A stretch of DNA of 64,000 nucleotides, from assembly GCF_038051985.1 (NCBI RefSeq), contig NZ_CP150291.1:744001-808000 (forward strand). The letters are read 5' to 3'. Numbering within the stretch: the stretch's first letter is position 1; each line of letters starts with the position of its first letter. The DNA comes from Solibacillus sp. FSL H8-0523 (GTDB lineage Bacteria > Bacillota > Bacilli > Bacillales_A > Planococcaceae). Below are positions 29,401 through 38,202 of the stretch, one piece after another. The notes below the pieces were generated by a model that worked only from the letters and a program-made list of their open reading frames with translations, was not told where the DNA came from and searched no databases. A program made the position numbers and the translations under genes.

Positions 29401-29899
29401 TCCAAAAGTATTTGAACAATATATGCAAGCAATGGATCAGTTTGGTGATATTTCCGTACTCGATACACCGACATTCCTTTACGGCTTAAAGCTCGGTGAA
29501 GAAATTGAAGTGGAAATCGAAAAAGGGAAGACGCTAATTATTAAGCTTGTATCAATTGGTGAGCCGCAGCACGATGGTACGCGTGTCCTTTACTTTGAGA
29601 TGAATGGTCAATCGCGTGAGCTTGTTATTCAAGATTTAACAGTTGAGGTAGATGGCAGTATCGCATTAAAGGCTGACCCGTCAGATCCAAACCAAATTGG
29701 TGCAACAATGCCAGGTACGGTATTAAAGGTTGTTGTCAACAAAGGCAGCTCAGTGAAGCGCGGCGATCATTTACTCATTACAGAATCAATGAAAATGGAA
29801 ACGACTGTACAAGCACCAAAAGATGGAATCGTTAAAGAAGTGTACGCTTCAGCAGGCGATGCGATTTCAACAGGTGATTTGTTAATCGAACTACAATAA
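26465..29899 (+). CDS. pyc: Pyruvate carboxylase
   Basis: Biotin enzyme converting pyruvate, bicarbonate and ATP to oxaloacetate, refilling the TCA cycle. 1144 residues, the standard single-chain length. Order: biotin carboxylase domain (1-450; GGGGRGMR ATP loop, EVNPRIQVEHTITE), carboxyltransferase barrel (about 530-830; TTFRDAHQSLLATRMR, metal ligands in HLHTHDTSGNG), allosteric/PYC region, and the C-terminal biotinyl domain with ESMKMET. GAGGAG precedes the ATG. Next to ftsW and the cta genes as in B. subtilis. Confidence 0.97.
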   Translation: MTAIKKILVANRGEIAIRILRACNELHIKTVAIYSREDSGSYHRYKADEAYLIGVGKKPIDAYLDIEGIIVIAKDANVDAIHPGYGFLAENVQFARRCEEEGIQFIGPTSRHLDMFGDKVKAREQAIVANIPVIPGTDGPVTSLQEVQAFSETHGFPVMIKAALGGGGRGMRLVHRVEDLQDSYDRAKSEAKAAFGSDEVYVEKAIIKPKHIEVQILGDTHGNIVHLYERDCSIQRRHQKVVEIAPSNSISKDLRDRICDAAVKLMKNVGYINAGTVEFLVADDEFYFIEVNPRIQVEHTITEMITGIDIVHAQIKVAEGLNLHSEEVGIPAQDAIPLFGFAIQSRVTTEDPANDFMPDTGKLMVYRSSGGFGVRLDAGNGFQGAVVTPFYDSLLVKISTWGMTFAEAAAKMDRNLREFRIRGVKTNIPFLGNVVIHEKFLTGAFDTSFIDTTPELFEFPERKDRGTKLLNYIGNVTLNGFPGVEKRAKPIFVQPEQPKVDLVAPPQSGTKQILDERGADGLVKWVKEQQDVLLTDTTFRDAHQSLLATRMRSQDMFQIADETARLMHNYFSLEMWGGATFDVAYRFLKEDPWARLEKLREQVPNVLFQMLLRGANAVGYTNYPDNLIREFIQQSAASGVDVFRIFDSLNWIKGMEVAIDEARNTGKIAEAAICYTGDILDDSRGKYTVQYYKDMARELEATGAHILAIKDMAGLLKPQAAYRLISELKDATDLPIHLHTHDTSGNGIYLYAKAIEAGVDIIDTALGSMAGLTSQPSANSLHYAMKGSERNVRADVESLEKLSYYWGDVRKYYVDFESGMNAPHSEIYVHEMPGGQYSNLQQQAKAVGLGDRWDEVKTMYSTVNMMFGDIVKVTPSSKVVGDMALFMVQNNLTEDNVLDRGRGIDFPESVIEFFQGYLGQPHGGFPQELQAVVLKEREAITVRPGELLEPVNFDELAKDLEEKTGRIPTKKDLLAYALYPKVFEQYMQAMDQFGDISVLDTPTFLYGLKLGEEIEVEIEKGKTLIIKLVSIGEPQHDGTRVLYFEMNGQSRELVIQDLTVEVDGSIALKADPSDPNQIGATMPGTVLKVVVNKGSSVKRGDHLLITESMKMETTVQAPKDGIVKEVYASAGDAISTGDLLIELQ

Positions 29900-29911
29900 G
29901 TAAAAACAAAC

Positions 29912-29994
29912 GTGCTAAAGCGCCCGTTCAGCCTCGACAGACATTAGCGGGACCGAAATGTCCGAAGGGCTGGCGCTTTAGCCTAGACGTAGAC
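29912..29994 (-). repeat. Intergenic repeat, copy B (opposite orientation)
   Basis: Read on the minus strand: GTCTAGGCTAAAGCGCC AGCCCTTCGGACATTTCG ... TGTCTGTCGAGGCTGAACG GGCGCTTTAGC. The 11-base arms GCTAAAGCGCC / GGCGCTTTAGC are perfect inverted repeats. It lies directly behind the pyc stop, so the pyc transcript would carry it as a large hairpin. Confidence 0.8.
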
Positions 29995-30045
29995 AAAACT
30001 TTATGTAAAGTTATCTACAATGCGATCCTCTTTAATTTGGTAAAC

Positions 30046-30089
30046 AAAAAATCCGATTTCTCTTAGTCTAAGAGAAATCGGATTTTTTA
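30046..30089. terminator. Terminator between pyc and ctaA
   Basis: Perfect stem AAAAATCCGATTTCTCTTA / TAAGAGAAATCGGATTTTT with a very short loop; serves both convergent genes. Confidence 0.95.
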
Positions 30090-30998
30090 TTTAGAACGAG
30101 ATACTAACAAAATTAAATAGCATAATAACCCGAACAGTAATGTAATGAGTAAAGAATGTAGTAATGAAACAAGTAATTGTAACTTAAATAAGACAACAAG
30201 CATACCTGCTAACACTTGCCCAACGACAAGTGACATTGCAATGACCCAACCCCAATAAATAACACGTTGCCCTTTATAGTTACGAACAACATAAATTGTA
30301 ATATAAACCATCCAAATAAAGAAGATTAACACCGCGAATCGGTGCCCCATCTGTACCCATTCATACAGGTTATAAGGAATAGCGAACGGTTCTTCGTTAC
30401 GACAGAACGGCCAATCCGGACAGACTAAACTTGCATCTGTATGACGAACAAGTGCCCCTGAATATACCACAACGTATGAATAAAGTGTTACTGCAATTGT
30501 ATGTATTTTTAACTTTTTACTCATCGAAATACGATTGGTATCGAATTTTTTATCGGCCTCAAAAACAATGAGCGTCAGCAGCAGTACAGATGCAAAGGAA
30601 ATTAATGAAATCCCAAAGTGCAATGCTAAAATGTAGTCGCCTTGTCCCCAAAGTACTTGTGCAGCACCAATTAGTGCTTGAAGAACTAAGAAAAACATGG
30701 CTAAAAAGCCTAAAAATTTAACTTCACGAATATGTCCAAGTGAGCGCCACGTCCAAACGACTAAAATAAGAATGAAAATGGAAACCGAACCTGTCACTAC
30801 TCGATGAGAAAATTCAATTAAAACTTCTGTTGTAATTTCTTTCGGGATTAAGGAGCCGTTACAATCAGGCCAATTTCGACCACAACCTAAACCACTATCT
30901 GTTTTTGTAACGAGCGCACCACCTTGAAGAATTAACAACATGCCAAGCGTCGATAAAACACCAAACCATTTTAAAAATTTATTGTATTTTTGTTGCAT
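30087..30998 (-). CDS. ctaA: Heme A synthase CtaA
   Basis: Membrane enzyme oxidising heme O to heme A for the caa3 oxidase. 303 residues, eight hydrophobic helices in two repeated halves. Heme-ligand histidines: EFSHRVV (first half), LHFGISL, MGHRFAV (second half) and LLHSLLI. The cysteine pair in ASLVCPDWPFC and the GLGCGRNWPDC loop are both present, as in the Firmicute type. Divergent from ctaC, as ctaA is from ctaB in B. subtilis; ctaB itself is absent here. Confidence 0.95.
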   Translation of the reverse strand: MQQKYNKFLKWFGVLSTLGMLLILQGGALVTKTDSGLGCGRNWPDCNGSLIPKEITTEVLIEFSHRVVTGSVSIFILILVVWTWRSLGHIREVKFLGFLAMFFLVLQALIGAAQVLWGQGDYILALHFGISLISFASVLLLTLIVFEADKKFDTNRISMSKKLKIHTIAVTLYSYVVVYSGALVRHTDASLVCPDWPFCRNEEPFAIPYNLYEWVQMGHRFAVLIFFIWMVYITIYVVRNYKGQRVIYWGWVIAMSLVVGQVLAGMLVVLFKLQLLVSLLHSLLITLLFGLLCYLILLVSRSK

Positions 30999-31893
30999 GA
31001 AGTTAAGCCCACCTACTTTAATATTAAACGTCGCTTATAAAAGCGTCTCTAGTTTAAGATAATAGCGAAAAAATGGTAGAAATACAACTTATAACAAGGT
31101 TCGACTTGGAATAGCAACCAGTTTTTCACAAATTGTTCATAAATTCGTCTCCTATCCTTCACAAATATTGGCAGAAAATGCATTACTATATATATGTTGT
31201 TCTAGATTTCTAAGCGCTTTTTGAATTTTGAATTACAGATATTTGAAATTTAACGAAACGTCTAGAAATCCGATGCAAATTTAGATATAGTTATGGTAGC
31301 GGAATATGCTTACAAATTTGAAAGGAAAAGTAATTATTAGCGCGTAGCCTTTGTAAGAACGAGCAATGTTCCTTACATAACGAGCGTTTTCTTGTCGGTT
31401 TTCTTGCACTTATTGAATGGAATTGGTAATTCAAACAGGATGAAAACAAACAAGCGAAGCGAAAGTTAGACAATCTTTTTCATGAATTGCGTTTTACATT
31501 CGTGTTGAAATGCATTTGCCAAGAAGAGAGTCGAAGGTGAAGAGGCGCAAAAATAACAGCATCCTTCCTCATTAGTGGGCGAAAATTTGTAAACAATGGC
31601 ATCGTTCGCGGCCAAACATGTGGGGACTGGCAGTAGGGTTAGCGTATAGCGTAGAGCATGCCAAAATTATGGAGAATAGTGACATTAATTTCTAGCACTG
31701 ATTATCTTTCTGTACGTTCACGATTCTCTAAAATTGATAACAGCATGACTCAAGTGTTGTAGCGTACATAAACATGAGCTAATCATTTTGGTTTACACAT
31801 TGGAATTCTTTCTTAACTAAGAATTCACATAGACAGAACCGCAGTCCTGGTAACACATGAAAATACAACAAAGAAAGAGGGGTTTATTAAGCT
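30999..31893. other. 895 bases without a gene where ctaB would be expected
   Basis: In B. subtilis the gene for heme O synthase (ctaB) lies between ctaA and ctaC. Here I find no frame of useful length on either strand and no CtaB motifs (no NxxxDxxxD or prenyltransferase pattern). One plus-strand frame from about 31418 to 31695, broken by three stops, reads in part RRESKVKRRKNNSILPH and MWGLAVGLAYSVEHAKIM; this may be a decayed gene or chance. A weak promoter-like TTGGCA (31168) with TATATA (15-base spacer) is present. Nothing else recognisable. Confidence 0.6.
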
Positions 31894-32964
31894 ATGATGA
31901 AAGGGCTTAAAAAGTGGCGTTTATTCTCGCTATTAACAGTAATGACAGTTTTCCTTTCAGCATGTGGTGAAGATTATCTTTCGACGCTTCGCCCAGCAGG
32001 TCCGGTAGGTCAAGAGCAATTAAATATTTTAATTTTATCTATTGTGATTATGGCATTAGTCGTAGTCGTAGTATCTACAATTTATTTAGTTGCGTTCTTT
32101 AAATTCCGCCGTGCTAAAGTAGGCGAAAACCATATGCCGAAGCAAGTGGAAGGAAGCCACACATTAGAAGTTATTTGGACAGTTATTCCGATTATCTTAC
32201 TATTAATCTTAGCTGTACCAACGCTAAACTCTACTTATAAATTTGCAGATGTTGCTGCAATGGATGAAGTAGATGAAGAAGGCAACAAAACAGCTCTTAC
32301 AGTGAATGTAACAGCAAAATTATACTGGTGGGAGTTTGAGTATCCAGACTTAGGGATTATTACGGCACAAGATTTAGTCGTACCAACTGGTGAAAAAGTA
32401 TACTTCAACCTAATCGCTGCAGACGTTAAGCACTCATTCTGGATCCCAGCAGTGGGCGGTAAGATGGATACAAACGTTGATGGTATTAACAAATTCTACT
32501 TACAGTTCGACAAAGAGTCAGCTGGATTAAATGAAGGAGAAGGCGTGTTCTATGGTAAATGTGCTGAGTTATGTGGTCCTTCTCACGCATTAATGGACTT
32601 CAAAGTAAAAACGCTTGAACCAGCAGCATTTGATGCTTGGGTTGCGGCAATGAAAGCAACAGAAGGCAATACTGCAAGTGCAGATTCAACAGATGTTGGT
32701 GAAGCAGCATTCGCAAACTCTTGCCTAGGATGTCACGCTGTATCAGCAGTAGCTGGTAATGGTATGGGTCCAAACTTAACAACATTCGGTGACCGTAACC
32801 GCTTAGCTGGTTTCATGGAGCATAATGTTGAAAACACGACTGAATGGATTCTTGATCCTGAAACGTACAAACCAGGTAATACAATGACTGGTAAATATAA
32901 TGTTACTCCGGAAGAAGCAAAAGCAATTTCAGAGTACTTAATGACATTAACAGTTGAAAAGTAA
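31894..32964 (+). CDS. ctaC: Cytochrome c oxidase subunit II with fused cytochrome c (caa3 type)
   Basis: Receives electrons and passes them through CuA to subunit I. 356 residues: lipoprotein signal with lipobox LSAC (Cys about 24), two membrane helices (about 45-67 and 90-110), the CuA cupredoxin domain with KCAELCGPSHALM (about residues 212-225), and a C-terminal c-type domain with heme motif CLGCH (about 273-277) and axial Met in NTMTGK. AGAGGGG precedes the ATG. First gene of ctaCDEF. Confidence 0.96.
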   Translation: MMKGLKKWRLFSLLTVMTVFLSACGEDYLSTLRPAGPVGQEQLNILILSIVIMALVVVVVSTIYLVAFFKFRRAKVGENHMPKQVEGSHTLEVIWTVIPIILLLILAVPTLNSTYKFADVAAMDEVDEEGNKTALTVNVTAKLYWWEFEYPDLGIITAQDLVVPTGEKVYFNLIAADVKHSFWIPAVGGKMDTNVDGINKFYLQFDKESAGLNEGEGVFYGKCAELCGPSHALMDFKVKTLEPAAFDAWVAAMKATEGNTASADSTDVGEAAFANSCLGCHAVSAVAGNGMGPNLTTFGDRNRLAGFMEHNVENTTEWILDPETYKPGNTMTGKYNVTPEEAKAISEYLMTLTVEK

Positions 32965-33002
32965 TTTAAAACGAGAGAGAAACTTTGAAGGAGGTTAAAG
33001 TT

Positions 33003-34943
33003 GTGAGCTCTGTTACACAGAAAAAGGGCTTCGGGGCACATGTATGGGACTATTTAACAACGGTCGATCATAAAAAGATCGCCATTATGTATTTAGCTGC
33101 CGGTACACTGTTCTTCGCAATTGCAGGATTTGAAGCGTTACTTATGCGTATTCAATTAATGTTCCCAGAAAGTACGTTCATTTCTGCTGGCCTATTTAAC
33201 GAATTATTAACAATGCACGGTACAACGATGCTATTCTTAGCAGCGACACCGATTATCTTTGCCTTTATGAATGCCATCGTGCCACTACAAATTGGTGCAC
33301 GTGACGTAGCATTCCCATTTTTAAACTCACTAGGGTTCTGGTTATTCTTCCTTGGTGCGGTATTCCTTCACCTTTCATTCTTCTTAGGTGGAGCGCCTGA
33401 TGCAGGTTGGACTTCATATGCATCATTATCTTTATATTCACCAGGACATGGTATCGACTTCTATATCCTAGGTTTACAAATTTCTGGTGCGGGTACATTA
33501 ATTTCTGGTATCAACTTTATCGTAACGATTATTACAATGCGTGCACCTGGTATGACGTTCATGCGTATGCCACTATTTACTTGGACTACTTTAGTATCAA
33601 GTTCATTAATTTTATTCGCGTTCCCTCCACTTACTGGTGGTTTATTCTTAATGTTAGTTGACCGTATGTTCGGAGCAAACTTCTTCGATCATACAATGGG
33701 TGGTAACACAATTATTTGGGAGCACTTATTCTGGATCTTTGGTCACCCGGAAGTGTATATCTTAGTATTACCTGCGTTTGGATTATTCTCAGAGATTATT
33801 CCAGTATTCGCTCGTAAACGTTTATTCGGATACTCTTCAATGGTATTCGCAACAATCTTAATCGGTTTCTTAGGATTCATGGTATGGGCCCACCACATGT
33901 TCACAGTTGGTATGGGTGCTACTGCCAACGCAATCTTCGCTGTTGCAACAATGGCAATCGCCGTTCCAACAGGTATGAAAGTATTCAACTGGATTCTGAC
34001 AATCTGGGGCGGTTCAATTAAAGTTACAGTACCAATGCTTTATGCACTTGGTTTCATCCCGTCATTCGTTGCGGGTGGTGTTACAGGGGTTATGCAGGCA
34101 ACTGCACCACTTGACTACCAATTACACGATTCTTATTTCATCGTAGCTCACTTCCACTACGTAATCGTAGGTGGTATCGTAACTGCGTTATTCGGTTCAG
34201 CTCACTTCTACTGGCCGATTATGTTTAACCGTGCGTTAAATCCGAAACTTGGAGTACTTACTTTCTGGGTATTCTTCATTGGTTTCCACTTAACGTTCTT
34301 CGTACAACATTTCTTAGGTTTAATGGGTATGCCACGTCGTGTATTCACATACATGGGCGGCCAAGGCTGGGATCTATTCAACTTAATCTCAACAGTCGGT
34401 GCCATGATGATGGGTGTCGGGGTAGTATTATTAGTAGTCGATGTATTATTATCGATTAAATCTGAACCAGTTAACAAGCGCGATTACTGGGGCGATGGTC
34501 GTTCACTTGAGTGGGCAATCGAAACGCCACTACCATTCTATAACTTTAAACAAACGCCACTAGTGCGTGGATTCGATCCATATTGGATTGAAAAAGAAGA
34601 AGGTAACAAAGAAGGTATGGTATATGCTGAGCCACTAGGCGAAATTCACATGCCAAATAACTCAATCTTACCTTTAGTTATGTCAATTGGTGTATTCATC
34701 GCTGCATTTGGTGCGTTATATAGCCCATGGGGTGATCAAGTTCAAGCAGGTACAGCTACAGGTGCATCACCAGCAGTATCATTAGCGTTACTTATCGGAG
34801 GTTTAGGCTTAACGGTTGGTTCTATGATCGCTCGTTCAGTAAAAGACGATTTAGGATTCCATGTAACAGTTGCTGAAGTTGAAGCAATTGAGACAGATTT
34901 AGCAAACTACCGTGCAAAAGGAAACAAAGGGGGTAACAAGTAA
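33003..34943 (+). CDS. ctaD: Cytochrome c oxidase subunit I
   Basis: Catalytic subunit with heme A and the a3-CuB site. 646 residues, about 14 helices. Heme/CuB ligands: TMHGTTMLF (heme a His), HPEVYI (CuB His with cross-linked Tyr), WAHHMFTVG (CuB histidine pair) and HFHYVIVGG (a3 and a His). I chose the GTG at 33003, 8 bases behind AAGGAGG; the TTG at 32985 would start inside that region. Stop overlaps the ctaE start (TAATG). Confidence 0.96.
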   Translation: MSSVTQKKGFGAHVWDYLTTVDHKKIAIMYLAAGTLFFAIAGFEALLMRIQLMFPESTFISAGLFNELLTMHGTTMLFLAATPIIFAFMNAIVPLQIGARDVAFPFLNSLGFWLFFLGAVFLHLSFFLGGAPDAGWTSYASLSLYSPGHGIDFYILGLQISGAGTLISGINFIVTIITMRAPGMTFMRMPLFTWTTLVSSSLILFAFPPLTGGLFLMLVDRMFGANFFDHTMGGNTIIWEHLFWIFGHPEVYILVLPAFGLFSEIIPVFARKRLFGYSSMVFATILIGFLGFMVWAHHMFTVGMGATANAIFAVATMAIAVPTGMKVFNWILTIWGGSIKVTVPMLYALGFIPSFVAGGVTGVMQATAPLDYQLHDSYFIVAHFHYVIVGGIVTALFGSAHFYWPIMFNRALNPKLGVLTFWVFFIGFHLTFFVQHFLGLMGMPRRVFTYMGGQGWDLFNLISTVGAMMMGVGVVLLVVDVLLSIKSEPVNKRDYWGDGRSLEWAIETPLPFYNFKQTPLVRGFDPYWIEKEEGNKEGMVYAEPLGEIHMPNNSILPLVMSIGVFIAAFGALYSPWGDQVQAGTATGASPAVSLALLIGGLGLTVGSMIARSVKDDLGFHVTVAEVEAIETDLANYRAKGNKGGNK

Positions 34944-35569
34944 TGGATATTAATCAAAAATTTACTCCACAAACTTGGCCAAAACACCCTGAACAGGCTA
35001 CACAAGAAGGGAAAAACAAGTTAGTTGGTCTTTGGATTTTCCTAGCGTCAGATACAGTTTTATTCGCGAGTGTGTTTGCTACATACATCGCTTTAAAAGA
35101 CCATGGTCCAGCAGGTATGGAATTTGCTGCAAAGGATCTTTATGAATTACCATTAGCATTTATTATGACGATGTTATTATTAACATCTTCATTAACATCT
35201 GTATACGCAATGTACCATATGAAGAACTACAACTGGAATGGCGTTCGTACATGGATGGGTATTACTGTATTATTAGGGTTAGCATTCTTAGGTTTAGAAA
35301 TCTACGAATTTAATCACTATGTACACATTGGCTTTGGTTACACACAATCGGCATTCTCATCTGCATTCTTTACGCTTGTAGGGATGCACGGTTTACACGT
35401 AATCATTGGTTTGGTTTGGATTACAGGCTTAATCGTCCGTAACGGTGGTCGCGGACTGAATCTTTACAACGCGCCGAAGTTCTATGCCGCTTCATTATAC
35501 TGGCACTTTATCGACGTTGTATGGGTATTCATCTTCACAGTAGTATATCTGATGGGAGTGTTGGGATAA
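34943..35569 (+). CDS. ctaE: Cytochrome c oxidase subunit III
   Basis: 208-residue membrane subunit with five helices, supporting proton delivery and stability of subunit I. Family stretches: KLVGLWIFLASDTVLFASVFATYI, FLGLEIYEFNHYVHIG, GMHGLHVIIGLVWI and LYWHFIDVVWVFIFTVVYL. One-base overlaps with both neighbours (TAATG twice) show tight coupling. Confidence 0.96.
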   Translation: MDINQKFTPQTWPKHPEQATQEGKNKLVGLWIFLASDTVLFASVFATYIALKDHGPAGMEFAAKDLYELPLAFIMTMLLLTSSLTSVYAMYHMKNYNWNGVRTWMGITVLLGLAFLGLEIYEFNHYVHIGFGYTQSAFSSAFFTLVGMHGLHVIIGLVWITGLIVRNGGRGLNLYNAPKFYAASLYWHFIDVVWVFIFTVVYLMGVLG

Positions 35570-35913
35570 TGGCACACGGAACTCATGTAGAAGTACGTAC
35601 TCCAGCTCAATATGAATATGATAAAGCTCAGTCTAAAGCGCATATGCGTAAACAAGTAGTAAACTTTGCGATTATGATTTTCTTAACTTTTATCGCGTTT
35701 GCTGCAGTGTTAGCTGAATTTGCACCTACCTTTATCATTCCAGTCATTTTATTATTAGCTGGAATCCAAGTAGTATTACAACTTTATGCTTTCATGCACT
35801 TAGAAGACCGTTCTACACACATGGTTGGTGTAATCGAATTCTTCATTTGGAGTGCTGCCTTCATCGCGTTTACGTTCTTTATCGCGTTCACAACAATTAT
35901 TTGGTGGGGTTAA
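35569..35913 (+). CDS. ctaF: Cytochrome c oxidase subunit IV (CtaF)
   Basis: 114-residue small subunit of the caa3 oxidase with three membrane helices (about 34-52, 57-78, 88-110) and the typical LQLYAFMHLEDRS. The ATG at 35569 overlaps the ctaE stop by one base; the frame also stays open upstream but inside ctaE. Last gene of the operon, followed by a terminator. Confidence 0.95.
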   Translation: MAHGTHVEVRTPAQYEYDKAQSKAHMRKQVVNFAIMIFLTFIAFAAVLAEFAPTFIIPVILLLAGIQVVLQLYAFMHLEDRSTHMVGVIEFFIWSAAFIAFTFFIAFTTIIWWG

Positions 35914-35917
35914 TAAG

Positions 35918-35962
35918 CAAAACAAACACGTCCTTAGCATCTTGCTAAGGGCGTTTTGTTTG
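35918..35962 (+). terminator. Terminator of ctaCDEF
   Basis: Stem with CCTTAGCA / TGCTAAGG core and further A/T pairing, ending GTTTTGTTTG. Confidence 0.85.
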
Positions 35963-36034
35963 TGGAAGCAATCAATTTTTTAACAAATATCAAAAATACA
36001 TGTTTGAATTCAATCAATTGTCATAGATATTCCA

Positions 36035-36063
36035 TTGAAGTTATAAATTTCCCATTTTATAAT
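36035..36063 (+). promoter_or_regulatory. SigA promoter of ctaG
   Basis: TTGAAG (36035-36040), 17-base spacer, TATAAT (36058-36063), about 33 bases before the ctaG ATG. Confidence 0.75.
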
Positions 36064-36095
36064 GAACTTACTGATGTTTAAAGGAGCATGGTTAT

Positions 36096-37010
36096 ATGCC
36101 AATAAGTATTTTTGGTTTTCAAGCGTTATGGAGTCCATACTTAGTAGGGACGCTTTTACTCGTGACGGTGATCTATTTTTTAGTAACAGTAAAATGGCAA
36201 CACAAATTCGCAACAAGTGAACCATTAAAGAAAAGTGAAGCAATTAATTTTATCCTTTTTATCATTTCGTACTATATTATAAAAGGCTCGCCAATTGATT
36301 TATTAGGTCATATTATGTTCACGCTGCATATGACACAGATGGCCTTTTTATTATTGTTAGTACCGATTTTCTTTATTAAAGGGATTCCAGCTTGGATTTG
36401 GAAGATTGTTGTGGAAGCGCCGGTCGCACGTACAATTTTTAAAATTTTTACGAAGCCTTTAGTAGCGATTATTTTATTTACAGGATTATTTTCTGTTTAC
36501 CATTTACCGCTTGTATTCGATACGATTAAACTAAATGAAGCGTTACATATGCTGTATACGATGATTTTATTCCTTTCTGCAGTATTCATGTACTGGCCAC
36601 TATTGAACCAGGTAGAAAATCAGACTGAAATGAATAACATGAGTAAGCTGGCATATATTGCGGGCAATGCGGTTTTAATTACACCGGCTTGTGCGTTAAT
36701 CATTTTCGCATCTGGCCCGATGTATGGTACATATAGTGATGGTGACATGTGGATGAAAGCGATGGCGCTTTGTGTGCCTTCTGATACATTATCAAGTCTT
36801 AGCTTATCAGGACCAGAGCTGTTTTCGAATATGGATTTAGTGAGTGATCAGCAAGTTGGTGGCGTACTAATGAAAATTATTCAAGAAATTATTTTTGGGA
36901 TCATTTTATTCCGTATTTTCCGTAAATGGTGGAATACCGAGCGAGCAAATCCGGAAGAAATTACAGAAAATGCGTTAAAAGAGTTTCAAAATAGAACTCG
37001 CTATCAATAA
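36096..37010 (+). CDS. ctaG: Cytochrome c oxidase assembly factor CtaG (caa3 type)
   Basis: 304-residue polytopic membrane protein of the caa3_CtaG family, needed for active caa3 oxidase in B. subtilis. Typical: GSPIDLLGHIMFTLHMTQMAFLLLLVPIFFIKGIP, FSVYHLPLVFD, MLYTMILFLSAVFMYWPLL and LITPACALIIF. The conserved histidines lie in membrane segments and may bind metal. AAAGGAG precedes the ATG. It has its own promoter, separate from ctaCDEF. Confidence 0.93.
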   Translation: MPISIFGFQALWSPYLVGTLLLVTVIYFLVTVKWQHKFATSEPLKKSEAINFILFIISYYIIKGSPIDLLGHIMFTLHMTQMAFLLLLVPIFFIKGIPAWIWKIVVEAPVARTIFKIFTKPLVAIILFTGLFSVYHLPLVFDTIKLNEALHMLYTMILFLSAVFMYWPLLNQVENQTEMNNMSKLAYIAGNAVLITPACALIIFASGPMYGTYSDGDMWMKAMALCVPSDTLSSLSLSGPELFSNMDLVSDQQVGGVLMKIIQEIIFGIILFRIFRKWWNTERANPEEITENALKEFQNRTRYQ

Positions 37011-37087
37011 AATGATAAGATAGAATACAGCATGAGGTATCATGTTTGTAAAAAATGAGACATAATTTTAGATTGGGGATTTGAAAA

Positions 37088-37549
37088 ATGGGCGTACCTA
37101 TTTTACCTACAATCAGCACGGCATTTATTGTCATTAGTGCTGTTTTAGTAGCAATTGGCTGGGTGCTAATTGCGCAAAGAAAAGTTGAAGCACATAAAAA
37201 AGTGATGTTCGCAGCTGGTGTATCAGCGCTAATCTTCTTTATTATTTATGCGTCACGTACAGTGTTTATCGGAAACACGGCTTTTGGTGGTCCAGATGAT
37301 TTAAAGGGCTATTATACGTTCTTCTTAGTTTTCCATATAACATTAGCGACAGTTGGTGCAGTATTTGGTTTAACAAGTTTATTCTCGGGTTATAAAAATA
37401 ACATGAAATTACACCGTCGTATCGGTGCGATTACAAGTATTATTTGGTTCTTCGTAGCGATTACAGGGGTTTTAGTTTACTTATTACTTTATGTATTTTA
37501 TGAAGGCGGAGAAACAACGTCGGTATTTAAAGCAATTTTAGGCTTCTAA
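37088..37549 (+). CDS. DUF420 membrane protein (YozB-like)
   Basis: 153-residue protein with four hydrophobic helices. DUF420 members are often found with cytochrome oxidase genes; the conserved histidines in KVEAHKKVM, FLVFHITLATVG and KLHRRIGAIT suggest heme or metal contact, by inference. GGGGA precedes the ATG. It follows ctaG, where B. subtilis has ylbA. Role in oxidase assembly is a guess from context. Confidence 0.85.
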   Translation: MGVPILPTISTAFIVISAVLVAIGWVLIAQRKVEAHKKVMFAAGVSALIFFIIYASRTVFIGNTAFGGPDDLKGYYTFFLVFHITLATVGAVFGLTSLFSGYKNNMKLHRRIGAITSIIWFFVAITGVLVYLLLYVFYEGGETTSVFKAILGF

Positions 37550-37550
37550 T

Positions 37551-37592
37551 AAAGAGCTTCTCATACATTGTGTGAGAGGCTTTTCTTTTTTT
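37551..37592 (+). terminator. Terminator after the DUF420 gene
   Basis: Stem AAAGAGCTTCTCATACA / TGTGTGAGAGGCTTTT plus T tract. Confidence 0.88.
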
Positions 37593-37656
37593 CGATTAAA
37601 TATAACCCATTTTATTTTAAACTTTGTCATCCTGAATTGTGGGGATAGGCCAAAAA

Positions 37657-37689
37657 TAAAAAAGCTGGATAGTAGAGACCAGCTTTTTA
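37657..37689 (-). terminator. Terminator of the YugN-like gene
   Basis: Stem AAAAAGCTGG / CCAGCTTTTT with a 10-base loop; on the minus strand it ends in T's right after the gene. Confidence 0.88.
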
Positions 37690-37696
37690 GCGTGTA

Positions 37697-38053
37697 TTAA
37701 ATCCCGTATGCAGATAATTCTTTGCGAACGTTAATTAATACTTTTTCACATTCTTTTAGTAAATGCGAAGGGAATACTTCGTCTGTGTATTCAACACCAT
37801 GTGGATAGTAGTATTTACCAAGTGCTGGTTTTTGAATGTTTAAAGTTGCATTGTGTCCACCAACATCACCTGATACAGCGTCACAGAAAACACGTAAGTA
37901 GAAACGGCCTTCTTTCACGTCGTATTTACGGTCAAATGTCATACGGTCATAATCCCATGCACCATGACATTCTAAACCAAATTTACCCATTACTGTTGTT
38001 AAAATTTCTTGATCCACTTTAACATTTTCCAGTTGTGTATTTTCAATATACAT
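37697..38053 (-). CDS. YugN-like family protein
   Basis: 118-residue soluble protein resembling the YugN-like family (unknown function). Stretch FGLECHGAWDYDRMTFDRKYD and FYLRVFCDAVSGDVG are the family-like parts. The frame is open to 38191, but AAAGGAGG lies 8 bases before the ATG at 38053, which I take as the start. Single gene, divergent from ylbC, with its own terminator. Confidence 0.78.
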   Translation of the reverse strand: MYIENTQLENVKVDQEILTTVMGKFGLECHGAWDYDRMTFDRKYDVKEGRFYLRVFCDAVSGDVGGHNATLNIQKPALGKYYYPHGVEYTDEVFPSHLLKECEKVLINVRKELSAYGI

Positions 38054-38202
38054 TTCATTATCCTCCTTTTTCCTATCGTACATAACTATACGGTCAAATT
38101 TAATAATAGAACAAAATGGTAAATGTTTCAATGACAACATTGTGTCATCGTGACCAAAATTGGTATAATTAAACTTAACAAAATACGACAATGGAGGGTT
38201 TT

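Noticed and set aside
31140-31300. Possible riboswitch or T-box in the ctaC leader
   Set aside because: No specifier, T-box or known aptamer core words could be found by eye.
31291-31473. 60-codon minus-strand frame in the ctaA-ctaC gap
   Set aside because: No ribosome site, no family likeness, and inside an AT-rich gap where such frames are expected.
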